In this document: piece after piece, positions 1 through 7,636 of the stretch
How positions within the stretch are numbered: the first letter of the stretch is position 1
Layout: each line of letters begins with the position of its first letter
Source of the DNA: Paracoccus binzhouensis
GTDB lineage: Bacteria; Pseudomonadota; Alphaproteobacteria; Rhodobacterales; Rhodobacteraceae
Assembly: GCF_016446475.1 (NCBI RefSeq)
Contig: NZ_JAEHFP010000028.1
Span: forward strand, 1-40,439
Length of the DNA stretch: 40,439 nt
Direction of reading: 5' to 3'
Made by a program: the position numbers and the translations under genes
Notes under the pieces: generated by a model
What the model was told of the DNA's origin: nothing
Databases searched by the model: none
What the model saw: the letters and a program-made list of their open reading frames with translations, nothing else

Positions 1-1
1 C

Positions 2-169
2 CCTCGCAGCCGTCAACGCCATGATTTATATGCGAAATATCACGATTACGACAGCGAAATCAGCGACTTACTTGGAGAATGTGGGGTCGGGCAGCGCGAG
101 GCGGCTGCGGCCGAGAAGCAGGGGCCGGTGGCCGGCGGCATCAGGGTGAAGGCGCGGGATTTCCGGTAA
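2..169 (+). CDS. 3' end of an unidentified gene (partial)
   Basis: An open frame runs in from the left edge and ends at a TAA at 167-169, giving a 55-residue C-terminus. Its composition (mixed acidic, aromatic and aliphatic residues, for example DLYAKYHDYDSEISDLL) looks like genuine protein rather than the arginine/proline-rich text typical of shadow frames in this GC-rich DNA. I recognise no domain. It could be the tail of a backbone gene of the mobile element, but its start lies outside the window. Confidence 0.3.
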   Translation, partial: PRSRQRHDLYAKYHDYDSEISDLLGECGVGQREAAAAEKQGPVAGGIRVKARDFR

Positions 170-233
170 AGCCGGTGGCTTTGACAGAAGGCGGTATCGG
201 TTCGAACCAAGGAATCGGCTTGCCTCTCGGGGA

Positions 234-1151
234 TCACAGATCTTCTGGCCCGATCGACCATTCTGCGATTTCTCTATCGATCAATCGCCATTGTTCTGCA
301 AGGTCGGCAAGGTCGGCGGTGTCTACAACAGGATGATCGAGGCCCTCGAATTGGTCACCGAGATATGTGGCGAGGCCCGCACCGCCTTCGTTGGCGAACC
401 ACACTCCGACCAGATCCGCGATTTCCTTCAACTGCCTGAGAGTCTTTTCAGCATCGCGAATGTCGAAATCACCAAGCTCCCTGTCCTGCCGACTTTGCTT
501 GTTCCCGGCATGAGCAACATGCGAGTTAACGTGCTCGGCAATTCGATCAAGGCGGGCAAGCCGAGTTTCGATCTTCTCGAAGACCGTGTCCGAGATCAGA
601 TTGCTCGGGTTACGCTCTGACGCAGAAACGCCGCTCAAAACATCGAAATGCCGATGCGCGGCCTCACTTTTCATGAGCTCTGGATCGCCCCACACCGGAC
701 GCCCCTTCGCGGCGACGAGGTGGTCATGTTGTTCTTGATGCAGGCGATCGAGATCGTATTGCGCGTCAAGCACTTTCTCGACGTAGATTCTCCTGGTCAA
801 CCAGTTTTGGCTCGCTTTCACGTCGTTGACGACAGATCGGATCGAGTAAACTCCCTTGGGGCCTTTTATCGGGGCCTTATCGAGAAGTCGGCGAGTGCCG
901 AGAAGCAGGCTTGACCAGTATCCCTCGGAAACGAGATTGAACATCATCTGGTTAAGCGGGGGTCTCGAGCCTCTCTTCTCATTTGCAAGACGGACGATCC
1001 GAACCGTCGTGCGAAAGGCGGCGTAGTTCCAGAGCAGATCCTGAATGGCTCTGTGGATGCCCGTTGTCTCGTCGCGAAAAGCATCCCGCCACGCGGCGAT
1101 GTGCTGGTCATGCTGCGTCATTAGTTTTCCAAGCCTGAGCGCCAAACTCAC
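234..1151 (-). CDS. Hypothetical protein, possible HEPN/AbiU2-like
   Basis: A 305-residue, mostly helical, charged protein without signal peptide or membrane segments. Near residue 210 it carries an R-I-A-E-H-V-N-S-H-V-A-H stretch that resembles the polar-x-VAH signature of AbiU2-type HEPN domains, in which an R-x4-6-H motif forms an RNase site. This match is by eye and weak. The longest start is a GTG at 1151; an ATG ten codons later (1121) is equally possible because neither has a strong ribosome binding site. It is transcribed away from the arsenic module and has no operon partner in view. If the HEPN reading is right, it would be a defence or abortive-infection type nuclease; otherwise its function is unknown. 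Confidence 0.55.
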   Translation of the reverse strand: MSLALRLGKLMTQHDQHIAAWRDAFRDETTGIHRAIQDLLWNYAAFRTTVRIVRLANEKRGSRPPLNQMMFNLVSEGYWSSLLLGTRRLLDKAPIKGPKGVYSIRSVVNDVKASQNWLTRRIYVEKVLDAQYDLDRLHQEQHDHLVAAKGRPVWGDPELMKSEAAHRHFDVLSGVSASERNPSNLISDTVFEKIETRLARLDRIAEHVNSHVAHAGNKQSRQDRELGDFDIRDAEKTLRQLKEIADLVGVWFANEGGAGLATYLGDQFEGLDHPVVDTADLADLAEQWRLIDREIAEWSIGPEDL

Positions 1152-1262
1152 CTCATCATACCGGGAGACGCCAACACCGGCGACGGCTATTCGCTTCTGA
1201 TTCTTCCTTCGCGCGGGCTCGTTTTATTGTTCCCGCGAATAAACGCGCATCTTGCCGTGGGC

Positions 1263-1322
1263 CTGAAGGGGGAAGGCCTTCCCCCCTGGCCGGCACTATC
1301 GTTGCCGGCGCACCCCCTTCAG
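1263..1322. promoter_or_regulatory. Nested inverted repeat in the gene-free stretch 1152-1334
   Basis: CTGAAGGGGG (1263-1272) pairs perfectly with CCCCCTTCAG (1313-1322). Inside it lie an 18-bp perfect palindrome (1268-1285) and a GCCGGC/GCCGGC hairpin. No gene is visible between 1152 and 1403. The structured style matches the leaders of the backbone genes further right, so this is probably the upstream part of the leader of the ArdC-like gene at 7637, now separated from it by the insertion at 1335-7536. Confidence 0.45.
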
Positions 1323-1334
1323 CGGGGAGACCCC

Positions 1335-1352
1335 CAGGCTGTGCAGAAACTC
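1335..1352. repeat. Left terminal inverted repeat
   Basis: CAGGCTGTGCAGAAACTC, the exact reverse complement of 7519-7536. It lies 51 bp beyond the transposase stop codon, a normal distance for an IS end. Confidence 0.65.
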
Positions 1353-1403
1353 AGCGAGGACTCGATGCGGCCGCGATGACGCAAACCGAATAGAGCCGGG
1401 TTC

Positions 1404-2825
1404 TCAGTTCCGCGACATCAGCGCTCCGGTCCCGAAGGCGTTTGAAGCGCGGATAATATTGAATGCCAGGACCGAGAGGGCAGCTTCGGCTTTCACCCGC
1501 CGCAAACCGCGGGTCAGGAAGCGGCCTCCGCCAGACATTCGCTTGATGGTGCCGAAGGGATGCTCCACCGTGCAGCGCCTGATCGTCATGAGATCAGGGT
1601 TCTCGTGGACCCGACGCTCCATCCGATCGAGCGCACCCTGATCCACGAGCCTGTGAATGGTGCGCTGATATCCTGGCGTACACTGCGGTTTAATCTGGCA
1701 GGTCTGGCACGCGGGCGTTCTATAACGGATCGCCCGATTTCGGGTGTGTTTGCCCTTCGGATGCATCGTTTCACCAGCAGGACAGCGGATCGTGTCGGTT
1801 TGCTCGTCATGGACGAATTGCACAGGGCGGAAGTATTGTGCGCTCATGGCGCCGCGCTTGATTGGGGCCGCCACTCGTATACCGTCTTGCTCGCAGCGAG
1901 CGACCTCCTGCGCATTCGAGTAGCCTCCATCCGCGAGCACTTCGAGCTGATCGACGTCGAGCACTTCTTTTGCCGCGATCGCCATTGGATGCAGCAACTG
2001 GCTGTCGTTGGCTTCGTTGGCGACATCGTTGTGAATTATCAAGCCGCTTTCGATATCGACGACACTCTGGAGATTATAGGCTGGGAACTTTGGCGCCCGG
2101 CCATACCCCATTGGTCGTGCATCTGGCTCTCCGAAGACCACGACGTTGGTGTCATGCTCAGAAAGCTCGGTCTGCCGCTTTTCCAAGCGCTGCTTGCGGC
2201 GTTCGAGGGACGCAATCGCGCTGGCAAAAGCCGCGCGATTGACCGTCTGATCGCGTGCGTCCGCCGGATGTTGATCCGCGATGTTGAGACGGTCGAGATA
2301 GTAGGCGATTTCTGTTTCGGTATGAGCGATGTCGCGTGCCAGACGATCCGCTCCTGCGATATTCTTCGCGCTGGCTACTGCCCGCATCTTGGTTCCGTCC
2401 AGTGCCACCTTGCCGGGAGTGACGAGGCCGTTCTCGCGACAGAAGCTGATGAATGCGGCGCCCGTGCCGGTGATCGCTTCGGGGCTGTCCTGCCGGAACG
2501 CTGCAATGGTCCGATAATCCGGGGTCATTCGCCGCATCAGCCAGATGGCCTCCAGGTCGCGCTGGCAGGCGCGCTCCAATTGTCGCGATGAACGCAACTG
2601 GTTCAGGTAGCCCCAGATGTAGAGCCGCAGCATGTCGCCGGGGTGATAACCAGGTCGTCCTGTCGGGGCAGAGACGGTGCGCTCGAAGCCGAGCGCCGTG
2701 AGATCGAGGGTTTCGACGAAGGCATCAATGACGCGGACGAGAGAGTCCTGCGACACGTAATCTTCAACACAGGCGGGCAGCAGTAACGGCTGGCTCCGGT
2801 CATATCCCTCAATAAAGCGTCCCAT
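1404..2825 (-). CDS. IS1182-family DDE transposase
   Basis: The 473-residue protein catalyses cut-and-paste style DNA transposition. An N-terminal InsH-like (DUF772) region covers roughly residues 15-110. The catalytic triad is visible as D143 (ALDGTK), D299 (LADGGYSN) and E421 (TVEHPFG), with a charged coiled insertion between the first two (about 165-222) and a cysteine group (C348, C373, C376, C382) typical of IS1182 relatives. The length is full for the family and no frameshift is seen, so it may be active. It is read leftward, toward the inverted repeat at 1335, and divergently from the arsenic operon. Which named IS it belongs to cannot be decided without a database. Confidence 0.93.
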   Translation of the reverse strand: MGRFIEGYDRSQPLLLPACVEDYVSQDSLVRVIDAFVETLDLTALGFERTVSAPTGRPGYHPGDMLRLYIWGYLNQLRSSRQLERACQRDLEAIWLMRRMTPDYRTIAAFRQDSPEAITGTGAAFISFCRENGLVTPGKVALDGTKMRAVASAKNIAGADRLARDIAHTETEIAYYLDRLNIADQHPADARDQTVNRAAFASAIASLERRKQRLEKRQTELSEHDTNVVVFGEPDARPMGYGRAPKFPAYNLQSVVDIESGLIIHNDVANEANDSQLLHPMAIAAKEVLDVDQLEVLADGGYSNAQEVARCEQDGIRVAAPIKRGAMSAQYFRPVQFVHDEQTDTIRCPAGETMHPKGKHTRNRAIRYRTPACQTCQIKPQCTPGYQRTIHRLVDQGALDRMERRVHENPDLMTIRRCTVEHPFGTIKRMSGGGRFLTRGLRRVKAEAALSVLAFNIIRASNAFGTGALMSRN

Positions 2826-3007
2826 CGTGCCCCGTCCCGCAAATAATTAAGTGTACCATCCGCAGGTGAATAACCCCAGTAAATGCTTGGCAATACGAGC
2901 AATATCTACTGAGCGCGCTTGGGCTTCCCGTCCTCACTGTTCGGCGGCGCTGTCCAGCTACCCGACCAGGCGGAAACTTCGGATCGTCCCTGCCTAGACT
3001 CTCGCCA

Positions 3008-3031
3008 ATATGTCGATTAGTCTCGACATAT
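3008..3031. promoter_or_regulatory. ArsR operator overlapping the arsR start codon
   Basis: ATATGTCGA (3008-3016) and TCGACATAT (3023-3031) form a perfect 9-bp inverted repeat with a 6-bp spacer. The last bases overlap the ATG at 3030. A palindrome of this size directly before arsR is what an ArsR homodimer binds to repress its own operon until arsenite is present. No Shine-Dalgarno sequence precedes the ATG, so arsR may be translated from a leaderless or near-leaderless transcript. Confidence 0.65.
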
Positions 3032-3401
3032 GGAATCAGATAATGCCATCCTCGCTTTCGCCGCGCTCGCGCAACCGACCCGACTCGACGTGTTCCGTCT
3101 ATTGATGGAGCATGAGCCGGACGGGTTGCCCGCAGGCGAGATCGCCCGCAGGTTAGATGTCCCCCACAATACGATGTCCACACATCTGGCGACGCTTACG
3201 CGCGCCAGCCTGATCGAGGCGGAGCGGCACAGCCGGTCGATCATCTATCGGGCCAGGCTCGAAGCCGTGCGCGCGCTCGCCAGCTTTCTCGTCAAGGATT
3301 GCTGCGGCGGCCGCCCCGAAATCTGCGCGCCGCTGATCGCCGATTTTTCACCTTGCTGTCCACCACAAACCCTCGCCGCCAAGGAGGCCATCCATGACTG
3401 A
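3030..3401 (+). CDS. arsR: ArsR-family arsenic-responsive repressor
   Basis: A 123-residue winged-helix repressor. The HTH lies around residues 33-60 (AGEIARRLDVPHNTMSTHL). Candidate arsenite ligands are a C91-C92 pair and C99 after the DNA-binding fold, resembling the C-terminal cysteine type known from Acidithiobacillus ferrooxidans ArsR; a second pair, C109-C110, follows. It is the first gene of the arsR-arsC-arsC-acr3-arsH operon and overlaps the next gene by 8 bp. The operator at 3008-3031 sits on its own start, so autorepression released by arsenite is expected. Confidence 0.93.
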   Translation: MESDNAILAFAALAQPTRLDVFRLLMEHEPDGLPAGEIARRLDVPHNTMSTHLATLTRASLIEAERHSRSIIYRARLEAVRALASFLVKDCCGGRPEICAPLIADFSPCCPPQTLAAKEAIHD

Positions 3402-3921
3402 CCGCATCTTCAACGTTCTGTTCCTCTGCACCGGTAATTCCGCGCGCTCGATTCTCGCGGAAAGCATCTTGAACAAGGATGGCAATGGTCGTTTTCGCGC
3501 CTTCTCTGCCGGGTCGCAGCCCAAGGGGACGGTCAATCCCTTCGCGCTGAAGGTATTGCGGAGCTTCGACTATCCTTCTGAAGGTTTCCGCTCGAAAAGC
3601 TGGGAGGAGTTTGCGGGGCCGGATGCGCCAGTCATGGATTTCGTGTTCACCGTCTGCGACAACGCCGCCGGCGAAGCCTGCCCGGTCTGGCCCGGCCAGC
3701 CCATGACGGCTCATTGGGGCATCGAAGACCCGGCGGCCGTCGACGGGCCGGACATTCAAAAGGAAGCAGCCTTCGTTGCGGCCTTCCGCTACATGAAGAA
3801 CCGCATCTCCGCCTTCACGTCCCTGCCGGTTGCCAGTCTCGACAAGGCGTCGCTGCGCACGAAACTGACCGAAATCGGCCAATCCGAAGGCGCATCGTCT
3901 CCTCGTAACAGCGCAGCGTGA
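3394..3921 (+). CDS. arsC: Arsenate reductase, low-molecular-weight phosphatase (thioredoxin-coupled) type
   Basis: This cytoplasmic enzyme reduces arsenate to arsenite. The P-loop C12-T-G-N-S-A-R18 is the CX5R motif of the LMW phosphatase fold. C88 and C96 are placed like the relay cysteines of the Staphylococcus-type ArsC, which is recycled by thioredoxin. At 175 residues it is longer than the minimal enzyme of about 131 residues, and close to the alphaproteobacterial form. It overlaps arsR by 8 bp and is followed within 8 bp by a second, unrelated arsenate reductase. It feeds arsenite to the Acr3 exporter encoded downstream. Confidence 0.93.
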   Translation: MTDRIFNVLFLCTGNSARSILAESILNKDGNGRFRAFSAGSQPKGTVNPFALKVLRSFDYPSEGFRSKSWEEFAGPDAPVMDFVFTVCDNAAGEACPVWPGQPMTAHWGIEDPAAVDGPDIQKEAAFVAAFRYMKNRISAFTSLPVASLDKASLRTKLTEIGQSEGASSPRNSAA

Positions 3922-3929
3922 GGCAGGCC

Positions 3930-4355
3930 ATGGACGTCATCATCTATCATAACCCCGATTGCGGCACCTCGCGCAACACGCTGGCGATGATCCGCAATGC
4001 GGGCATCGAGCCGCATGTCATCGAATATCTGAAGACGCCGCCGTCGCGGGAGATGCTGACTCAGCTTATCGCGCGCATGGGCATATCGGTGCGAGCGCTG
4101 CTGCGCGAGAAAGGCACGCCCTATGCGGAACTTGGCCTCGGCGACGCGGCGCTGAGTGACGCGCAACTGCTCGACGCCATGATGGCGCATCCCATCCTGA
4201 TCAATCGGCCCATCGTCATCAGCCCGAAAGGCGTTCGGCTCTGCCGACCGTCCGAGGACGTGCTCGATCTGTTGCCGCCGCAGCGCGGCGAGTTCGTCAA
4301 GGAAGATGGCGAGCGGGTGATCGACGAACACGGCCGGCGTGTGGCTACGGCCTGA
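3930..4355 (+). CDS. arsC: Arsenate reductase, glutaredoxin-coupled type
   Basis: A 141-residue ArsC of the E. coli plasmid R773 type. With the start chosen here, the catalytic cysteine is C11 in HNPDCGTSRNTL. Arginines in INRPIVI and RLCRPSE correspond to the substrate-binding arginines of the family. I prefer the ATG at 3930 over an upstream GTG at 3918, because GAGGCAGG lies at a proper distance before it and the conserved protein begins there. Reduction uses glutathione and glutaredoxin, unlike the preceding gene. The operon thus encodes two mechanistically different reductases for the same step. Confidence 0.92.
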   Translation: MDVIIYHNPDCGTSRNTLAMIRNAGIEPHVIEYLKTPPSREMLTQLIARMGISVRALLREKGTPYAELGLGDAALSDAQLLDAMMAHPILINRPIVISPKGVRLCRPSEDVLDLLPPQRGEFVKEDGERVIDEHGRRVATA

Positions 4356-4364
4356 GGGAATTGC

Positions 4365-5420
4365 ATGTCCACCTTTGAACGCTACCTCACCCTGTGGGTC
4401 GCGCTGTGCATAGTCGTCGGCATCGCGCTTGGCCATTTTCTGCCGGGCGCATTTCAGGCCATCGGCGCGATGGAAATTGCTAGGGTCAACTTGCCCGTCG
4501 CCGTGCTGATCTGGCTGATGGTTATCCCCATGCTGCTGAAAATCGACTTTGCCGCATTGGGCGAGGTCGGCCGCCACTGGCGCGGCATCGGCGTGACGCT
4601 GTTAATCAACTGGGCCGTGAAGCCGTTCTCGATGGCGCTGCTGGGATGGCTGTTCATCGGCTGGCTGTTCCGGCCCTATCTGCCGGCGGACCAGATCGAC
4701 AGCTACATTGCCGGCCTCATCATCCTTGCCGCAGCGCCATGCACGGCCATGGTGTTCGTGTGGTCGAACCTGACCAGGGGCGAGCCGCATTTCACCTTGA
4801 GCCAGGTCGCGCTTAACGACGCCATCATGGTCGTCGCCTTCGCGCCGATTGTCGGCCTGTTGCTGGGCCTGTCGGCCATCACCGTACCATGGGGCACGCT
4901 GGTCCTGTCGGTGGTCCTCTACATCGTCATTCCCGTCATCATCGCGCAGATCGTCCGTCGCCGGATGCTGGCGAGGGGCGGACAGCCTGCACTCGACAGG
5001 CTTCTTGCGAAGCTCGGCCCGGCATCCCTCGTTGCCCTGCTGGCGACGCTGGTTCTGCTGTTCGGCTTTCAGGGTGAGCAGATCATCGCGCAGCCCGCAA
5101 TCATCGGCCTGCTGGCCGTGCCGATCCTGATTCAGGTCTATTTCAACTCCGGTCTTGCCTATCTGCTCAACCGCATGGCCGGCGAGCAGCATTGCGTGGC
5201 CGGCCCCTCGGCGCTGATCGGTGCGTCGAATTTCTTCGAACTGGCGGTTGCTGCCGCCATCAGCCTGTTCGGCTTCCACTCAGGCGCGGCGCTCGCGACC
5301 GTTGTCGGGGTGCTGATCGAAGTGCCGGTGATGCTCTCGGTCGTCTGGATCGTGAACCGCTCCAAAGGCTGGTATGAGCGTGGCGGCAAGGTGTCCGAAC
5401 TCGCGAAAGAGCAGCGTTGA
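4365..5420 (+). CDS. acr3: ACR3-family arsenite efflux transporter
   Basis: A 351-residue inner-membrane protein with about ten hydrophobic segments. It carries the ACR3 signature around C126 ([15 protein letters not shown]) and the late [11 protein letters not shown] motif with its essential-type glutamate. ACR3 proteins export arsenite using the proton motive force. It starts 10 bp after the second arsC, and its TGA overlaps the arsH start (TGATG), which implies translational coupling. Such genes are sometimes annotated arsB, but the sequence is clearly ACR3 and not the 12-TM ArsB family. Confidence 0.94.
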   Translation: MSTFERYLTLWVALCIVVGIALGHFLPGAFQAIGAMEIARVNLPVAVLIWLMVIPMLLKIDFAALGEVGRHWRGIGVTLLINWAVKPFSMALLGWLFIGWLFRPYLPADQIDSYIAGLIILAAAPCTAMVFVWSNLTRGEPHFTLSQVALNDAIMVVAFAPIVGLLLGLSAITVPWGTLVLSVVLYIVIPVIIAQIVRRRMLARGGQPALDRLLAKLGPASLVALLATLVLLFGFQGEQIIAQPAIIGLLAVPILIQVYFNSGLAYLLNRMAGEQHCVAGPSALIGASNFFELAVAAAISLFGFHSGAALATVVGVLIEVPVMLSVVWIVNRSKGWYERGGKVSELAKEQR

Positions 5421-6136
5421 TGCCGGACGATCTTCCCAATCTTGATGCCGGCTGCGTTGATACTCCCAGCCTTGGTCGGCTGCGCGTAACCGACCCCTCT
5501 ACCCATCCGCCGCGTATCCTGCTGCTTTATGGCTCGCTCCGCGAGCGATCCTACAGCCGTTTCCTGACATTCGAGGCCGAGCGTCTGCTGAAACATTTCG
5601 GGGCGGAAACACGCATCTTCAATCCGTCCGGCCTACCGCTGCCGGACGGCGCTCCCGTCGATCATCCCAAGGTACAGGAGCTTCGCGAACTCTCGCTCTG
5701 GTCGGAAGGTCAGGTCTGGACCAGCCCGGAGCGTCACGGTGCGATGAGCGCGGTGATGAAGGCGCAGATCGACTGGATTCCCCTTTCGGTCGGCGCGGTA
5801 AGGCCAACGCAGGGCCGGACACTCGCGGTGATGCAGGTCTCCGGCGGCTCGCAGAGCTTCAACGCCGTCAACCAGATGCGTGTGCTCGGCCGCTGGATGC
5901 GCATGGTGACGATCCCCAACCAGTCCTCCGTCGCCAAGGCCTTTCAGGAGTTCGACGACGCGGGCCGGATGAAACCGTCCTCCTATTATGATCGAGTGGT
6001 CGACGTAATGGAGGAACTGATGAAGTTTACGCTTCTGACGCGCGACGTCTCACCCTACCTGACCGACCGCTATTCCGAGCGCAAGGAGAGCGGCGAGGCC
6101 CTGATGCAGCGGGTCAATCTGACGGCTGCAACCTGA
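5420..6136 (+). CDS. arsH: ArsH NADPH-dependent FMN reductase
   Basis: A 238-residue flavodoxin-fold protein. The FMN-phosphate loop [11 protein letters not shown] lies near residue 38, and the ArsH-specific blocks [23 protein letters not shown] and [21 protein letters not shown] are present. ArsH oxidises trivalent methyl-arsenicals and reduces flavin or quinones, adding resistance to organoarsenicals. The ATG at 5420 overlaps the acr3 stop; a TTG one codon upstream is a less likely start. It is the last gene of the ars operon; chrA follows after 66 bp. Confidence 0.94.
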   Translation: MPDDLPNLDAGCVDTPSLGRLRVTDPSTHPPRILLLYGSLRERSYSRFLTFEAERLLKHFGAETRIFNPSGLPLPDGAPVDHPKVQELRELSLWSEGQVWTSPERHGAMSAVMKAQIDWIPLSVGAVRPTQGRTLAVMQVSGGSQSFNAVNQMRVLGRWMRMVTIPNQSSVAKAFQEFDDAGRMKPSSYYDRVVDVMEELMKFTLLTRDVSPYLTDRYSERKESGEALMQRVNLTAAT

Positions 6137-6202
6137 GAATCTATCCCGCGCCGATCGCACGTCATCGCTCGCAAGAATGCCCCAACCAACGAGGTCCCCT
6201 GA

Positions 6203-7402
6203 ATGGATCATAGCCCGCAACAGTCGCAAGGAAGCGTCTCCGAGGTATTCCGCGCATTCCTGAAGCTGGGGCTCACCTCCTTCGGTGGACCGATCGCACA
6301 TCTGGGCTATTTCCGGGACGAGCTGGTGACGCGGCGAAAATGGCTGAGCGAAAGCGCCTATGCCGATCTGGTGGCGCTATGCCAGTTCCTGCCCGGTCCG
6401 GCCTCAAGCCAGGTTGGCTTTGCGCTTGGTTTGACGCGAGCGGGATGGCTCGGCGCGCTTGCGGCTTTCCTCGCCTTCACGCTGCCATCGGCTCTGGTCC
6501 TTCTCGCGCTCGCCATGACGGCTACGCGGCTGGAAAGCCCGCTTGCGCTCGGCGTCCTGCATGGTCTGAAGATCGTGGCCGTCGCCATTGTGGCGCAAGC
6601 TGTGTGGGGCATGGCGAAAAACCTCTGCCCCGATAAGGAGCGCGCTACGATCGCGGTCGTCGCCGTGCTTCTGCTTGCCTTGGCGCCGGGCGCCATTGGA
6701 ATGACGGCCGCCATACTCCTTGGCGCAATCGCCGGGCTGGTTCTCAACAAGGGACAGGTCGGGGTCGGCGACCATCTTCCGGTCCCGGTTTCACGGACAG
6801 CCGGACTGACGGCCTTTGCGCTGTTCGCTGCCTTGCTGATCGGTCTCCCGCTCCTCGCCGGACAGGCGCAGGGATGGGCGCTGGCCGATAGCTTCTACCG
6901 CGCCGGCTCGTTGGTTTTCGGCGGCGGGCATGTGGTGCTGCCGCTTTTGCAGGCCGAAACCGTCACGCCGGGATGGGTGTCGGATGACGCCTTTCTCGCG
7001 GGCTATGGCGCGGCGCAGGCAGTGCCGGGGCCACTGTTCACCTTCGCGGCCTGGCTCGGGGCGATCATGGGACCGCAGCCGAACGGCGTAGCCGGTGCCG
7101 CAATCGCTCTTGCCGCACTTTTCCTGCCGGGCTTCCTGATCCTGATTGGGGCGCTGCCCTTCTGGGATCAGCTGCGCCGCACGACATGGGCGCAGTCGGC
7201 CATGCAGGGCGCCAATGCTGCGGTCGTCGGCATTCTCGGAGCGGCCCTCTATACACCGGTCTTCACCAGCGCGATCGGCAGCATGCCGGACTTCACACTG
7301 GCCTTGATTTGTTTCGTGGCGCTGATCGCCTGGAAAGCTCCGCCATGGGTTGTCGTATTGTTGGCGGCCGTGGGCGGAGTTGCCCTTGGCTTGGTGACGT
7401 AA
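6203..7402 (+). CDS. chrA: ChrA chromate transporter
   Basis: A 399-residue long-chain CHR protein with two homologous halves. The first half begins with FLKLGLTSFGGPIAHLGYF and has the QFLPGPASSQ motif; the second repeats it as GSLVFGGGHVVLPLLQ and AVPGPLFTF. These duplicated motifs define the bidomain chromate exporters of the inner membrane, which expel chromate and lower its accumulation. It has an ACGAGG ribosome site and could be read from the ars promoter or its own. It lies inside the inverted-repeat-bounded unit, so chromate and arsenic resistance would move together. Confidence 0.93.
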   Translation: MDHSPQQSQGSVSEVFRAFLKLGLTSFGGPIAHLGYFRDELVTRRKWLSESAYADLVALCQFLPGPASSQVGFALGLTRAGWLGALAAFLAFTLPSALVLLALAMTATRLESPLALGVLHGLKIVAVAIVAQAVWGMAKNLCPDKERATIAVVAVLLLALAPGAIGMTAAILLGAIAGLVLNKGQVGVGDHLPVPVSRTAGLTAFALFAALLIGLPLLAGQAQGWALADSFYRAGSLVFGGGHVVLPLLQAETVTPGWVSDDAFLAGYGAAQAVPGPLFTFAAWLGAIMGPQPNGVAGAAIALAALFLPGFLILIGALPFWDQLRRTTWAQSAMQGANAAVVGILGAALYTPVFTSAIGSMPDFTLALICFVALIAWKAPPWVVVLLAAVGGVALGLVT

Positions 7403-7518
7403 GGCGGTTTCGAAAAACTATCGGGCTCACTCTGTCAAACCCGAGGTAGCACGAAGCTGAATTGAGTCGCGCCGCGCCACCGCTAGCAGGCAAGATCCAA
7501 GCCCAGCGACATCAGAGC
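7403..7518. other. Gene-free end of the inserted unit
   Basis: I see no coding frame or RNA gene between chrA and the right inverted repeat. If the unit is a passenger-carrying IS, this stretch may be the original promoter-side end of the IS that has been separated from the transposase. Confidence 0.35.
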
Positions 7519-7536
7519 GAGTTTCTGCACAGCCTG
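7519..7536. repeat. Right terminal inverted repeat
   Basis: GAGTTTCTGCACAGCCTG, an 18/18 reverse complement of 1335-1352. Beyond it, sequence typical of the backbone leaders begins at once. Confidence 0.65.
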
Positions 7537-7561
7537 CCCCGCAACGCCCCCTGAGAGGGAG

Positions 7562-7636
7562 AGTGCGGACGGGTTTTCCGTGACGGGTTGAGGGCTGGAG
7601 GAGTGGCCTCCGGCGCCCGTCGCGGAGATCATCCCG
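7562..7636 (+). promoter_or_regulatory. Two-stem structured leader, copy 1 (before the ArdC-like gene)
   Basis: The outer stem is GACGGG (7582-7587) with CCCGTC (7616-7621). The inner 8-bp stem is GCTGGAGG (7594-7601) with CCTCCGGC (7607-7614), around the 5-base loop AGTGG. The Shine-Dalgarno GCGGAG (7622-7627) follows directly, then the ATG at 7637. The same fold with different base pairs occurs at 9057-9103 and 14633-14678. An additional small hairpin precedes it at about 7568-7582. Confidence 0.7.

Larger units (their letters stand above)
1335..7536. mobile_element. Putative transposable unit: IS1182-type transposase plus ars-chrA cargo
   Basis: The segment is bounded by an identical 18-bp inverted repeat (1335-1352 and 7519-7536). 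The four bases just outside each end are CCCC (1331-1334 and 7537-7540), a possible 4-bp target duplication, although the C-rich context weakens this. Inside are one transposase, the complete ars operon and chrA. I find no second copy of the terminal repeat close behind the transposase promoter (2826-3000), where a plain 1.6-kb IS should end. The simplest reading is an IS carrying passenger genes, or an IS whose right part was displaced by the ars-chr segment. Unrelated backbone sequence lies on both sides. Confidence 0.55.

Noticed and set aside
190..225. GGTTCGAA-containing stretch like a tRNA T-arm
   Set aside because: No acceptor stem, anticodon arm or CCA in position; no tRNA or rRNA gene was seen anywhere in the window.
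1560..2591. 343-codon open frame opposite the transposase
   Set aside because: Shadow of the IS1182-type transposase; no ribosome site or domain.
2826..3000. Search for an IS right end close behind the transposase
   Set aside because: No convincing match to the 18-bp repeat; only a vague CTG-CAGC similarity around 2950.
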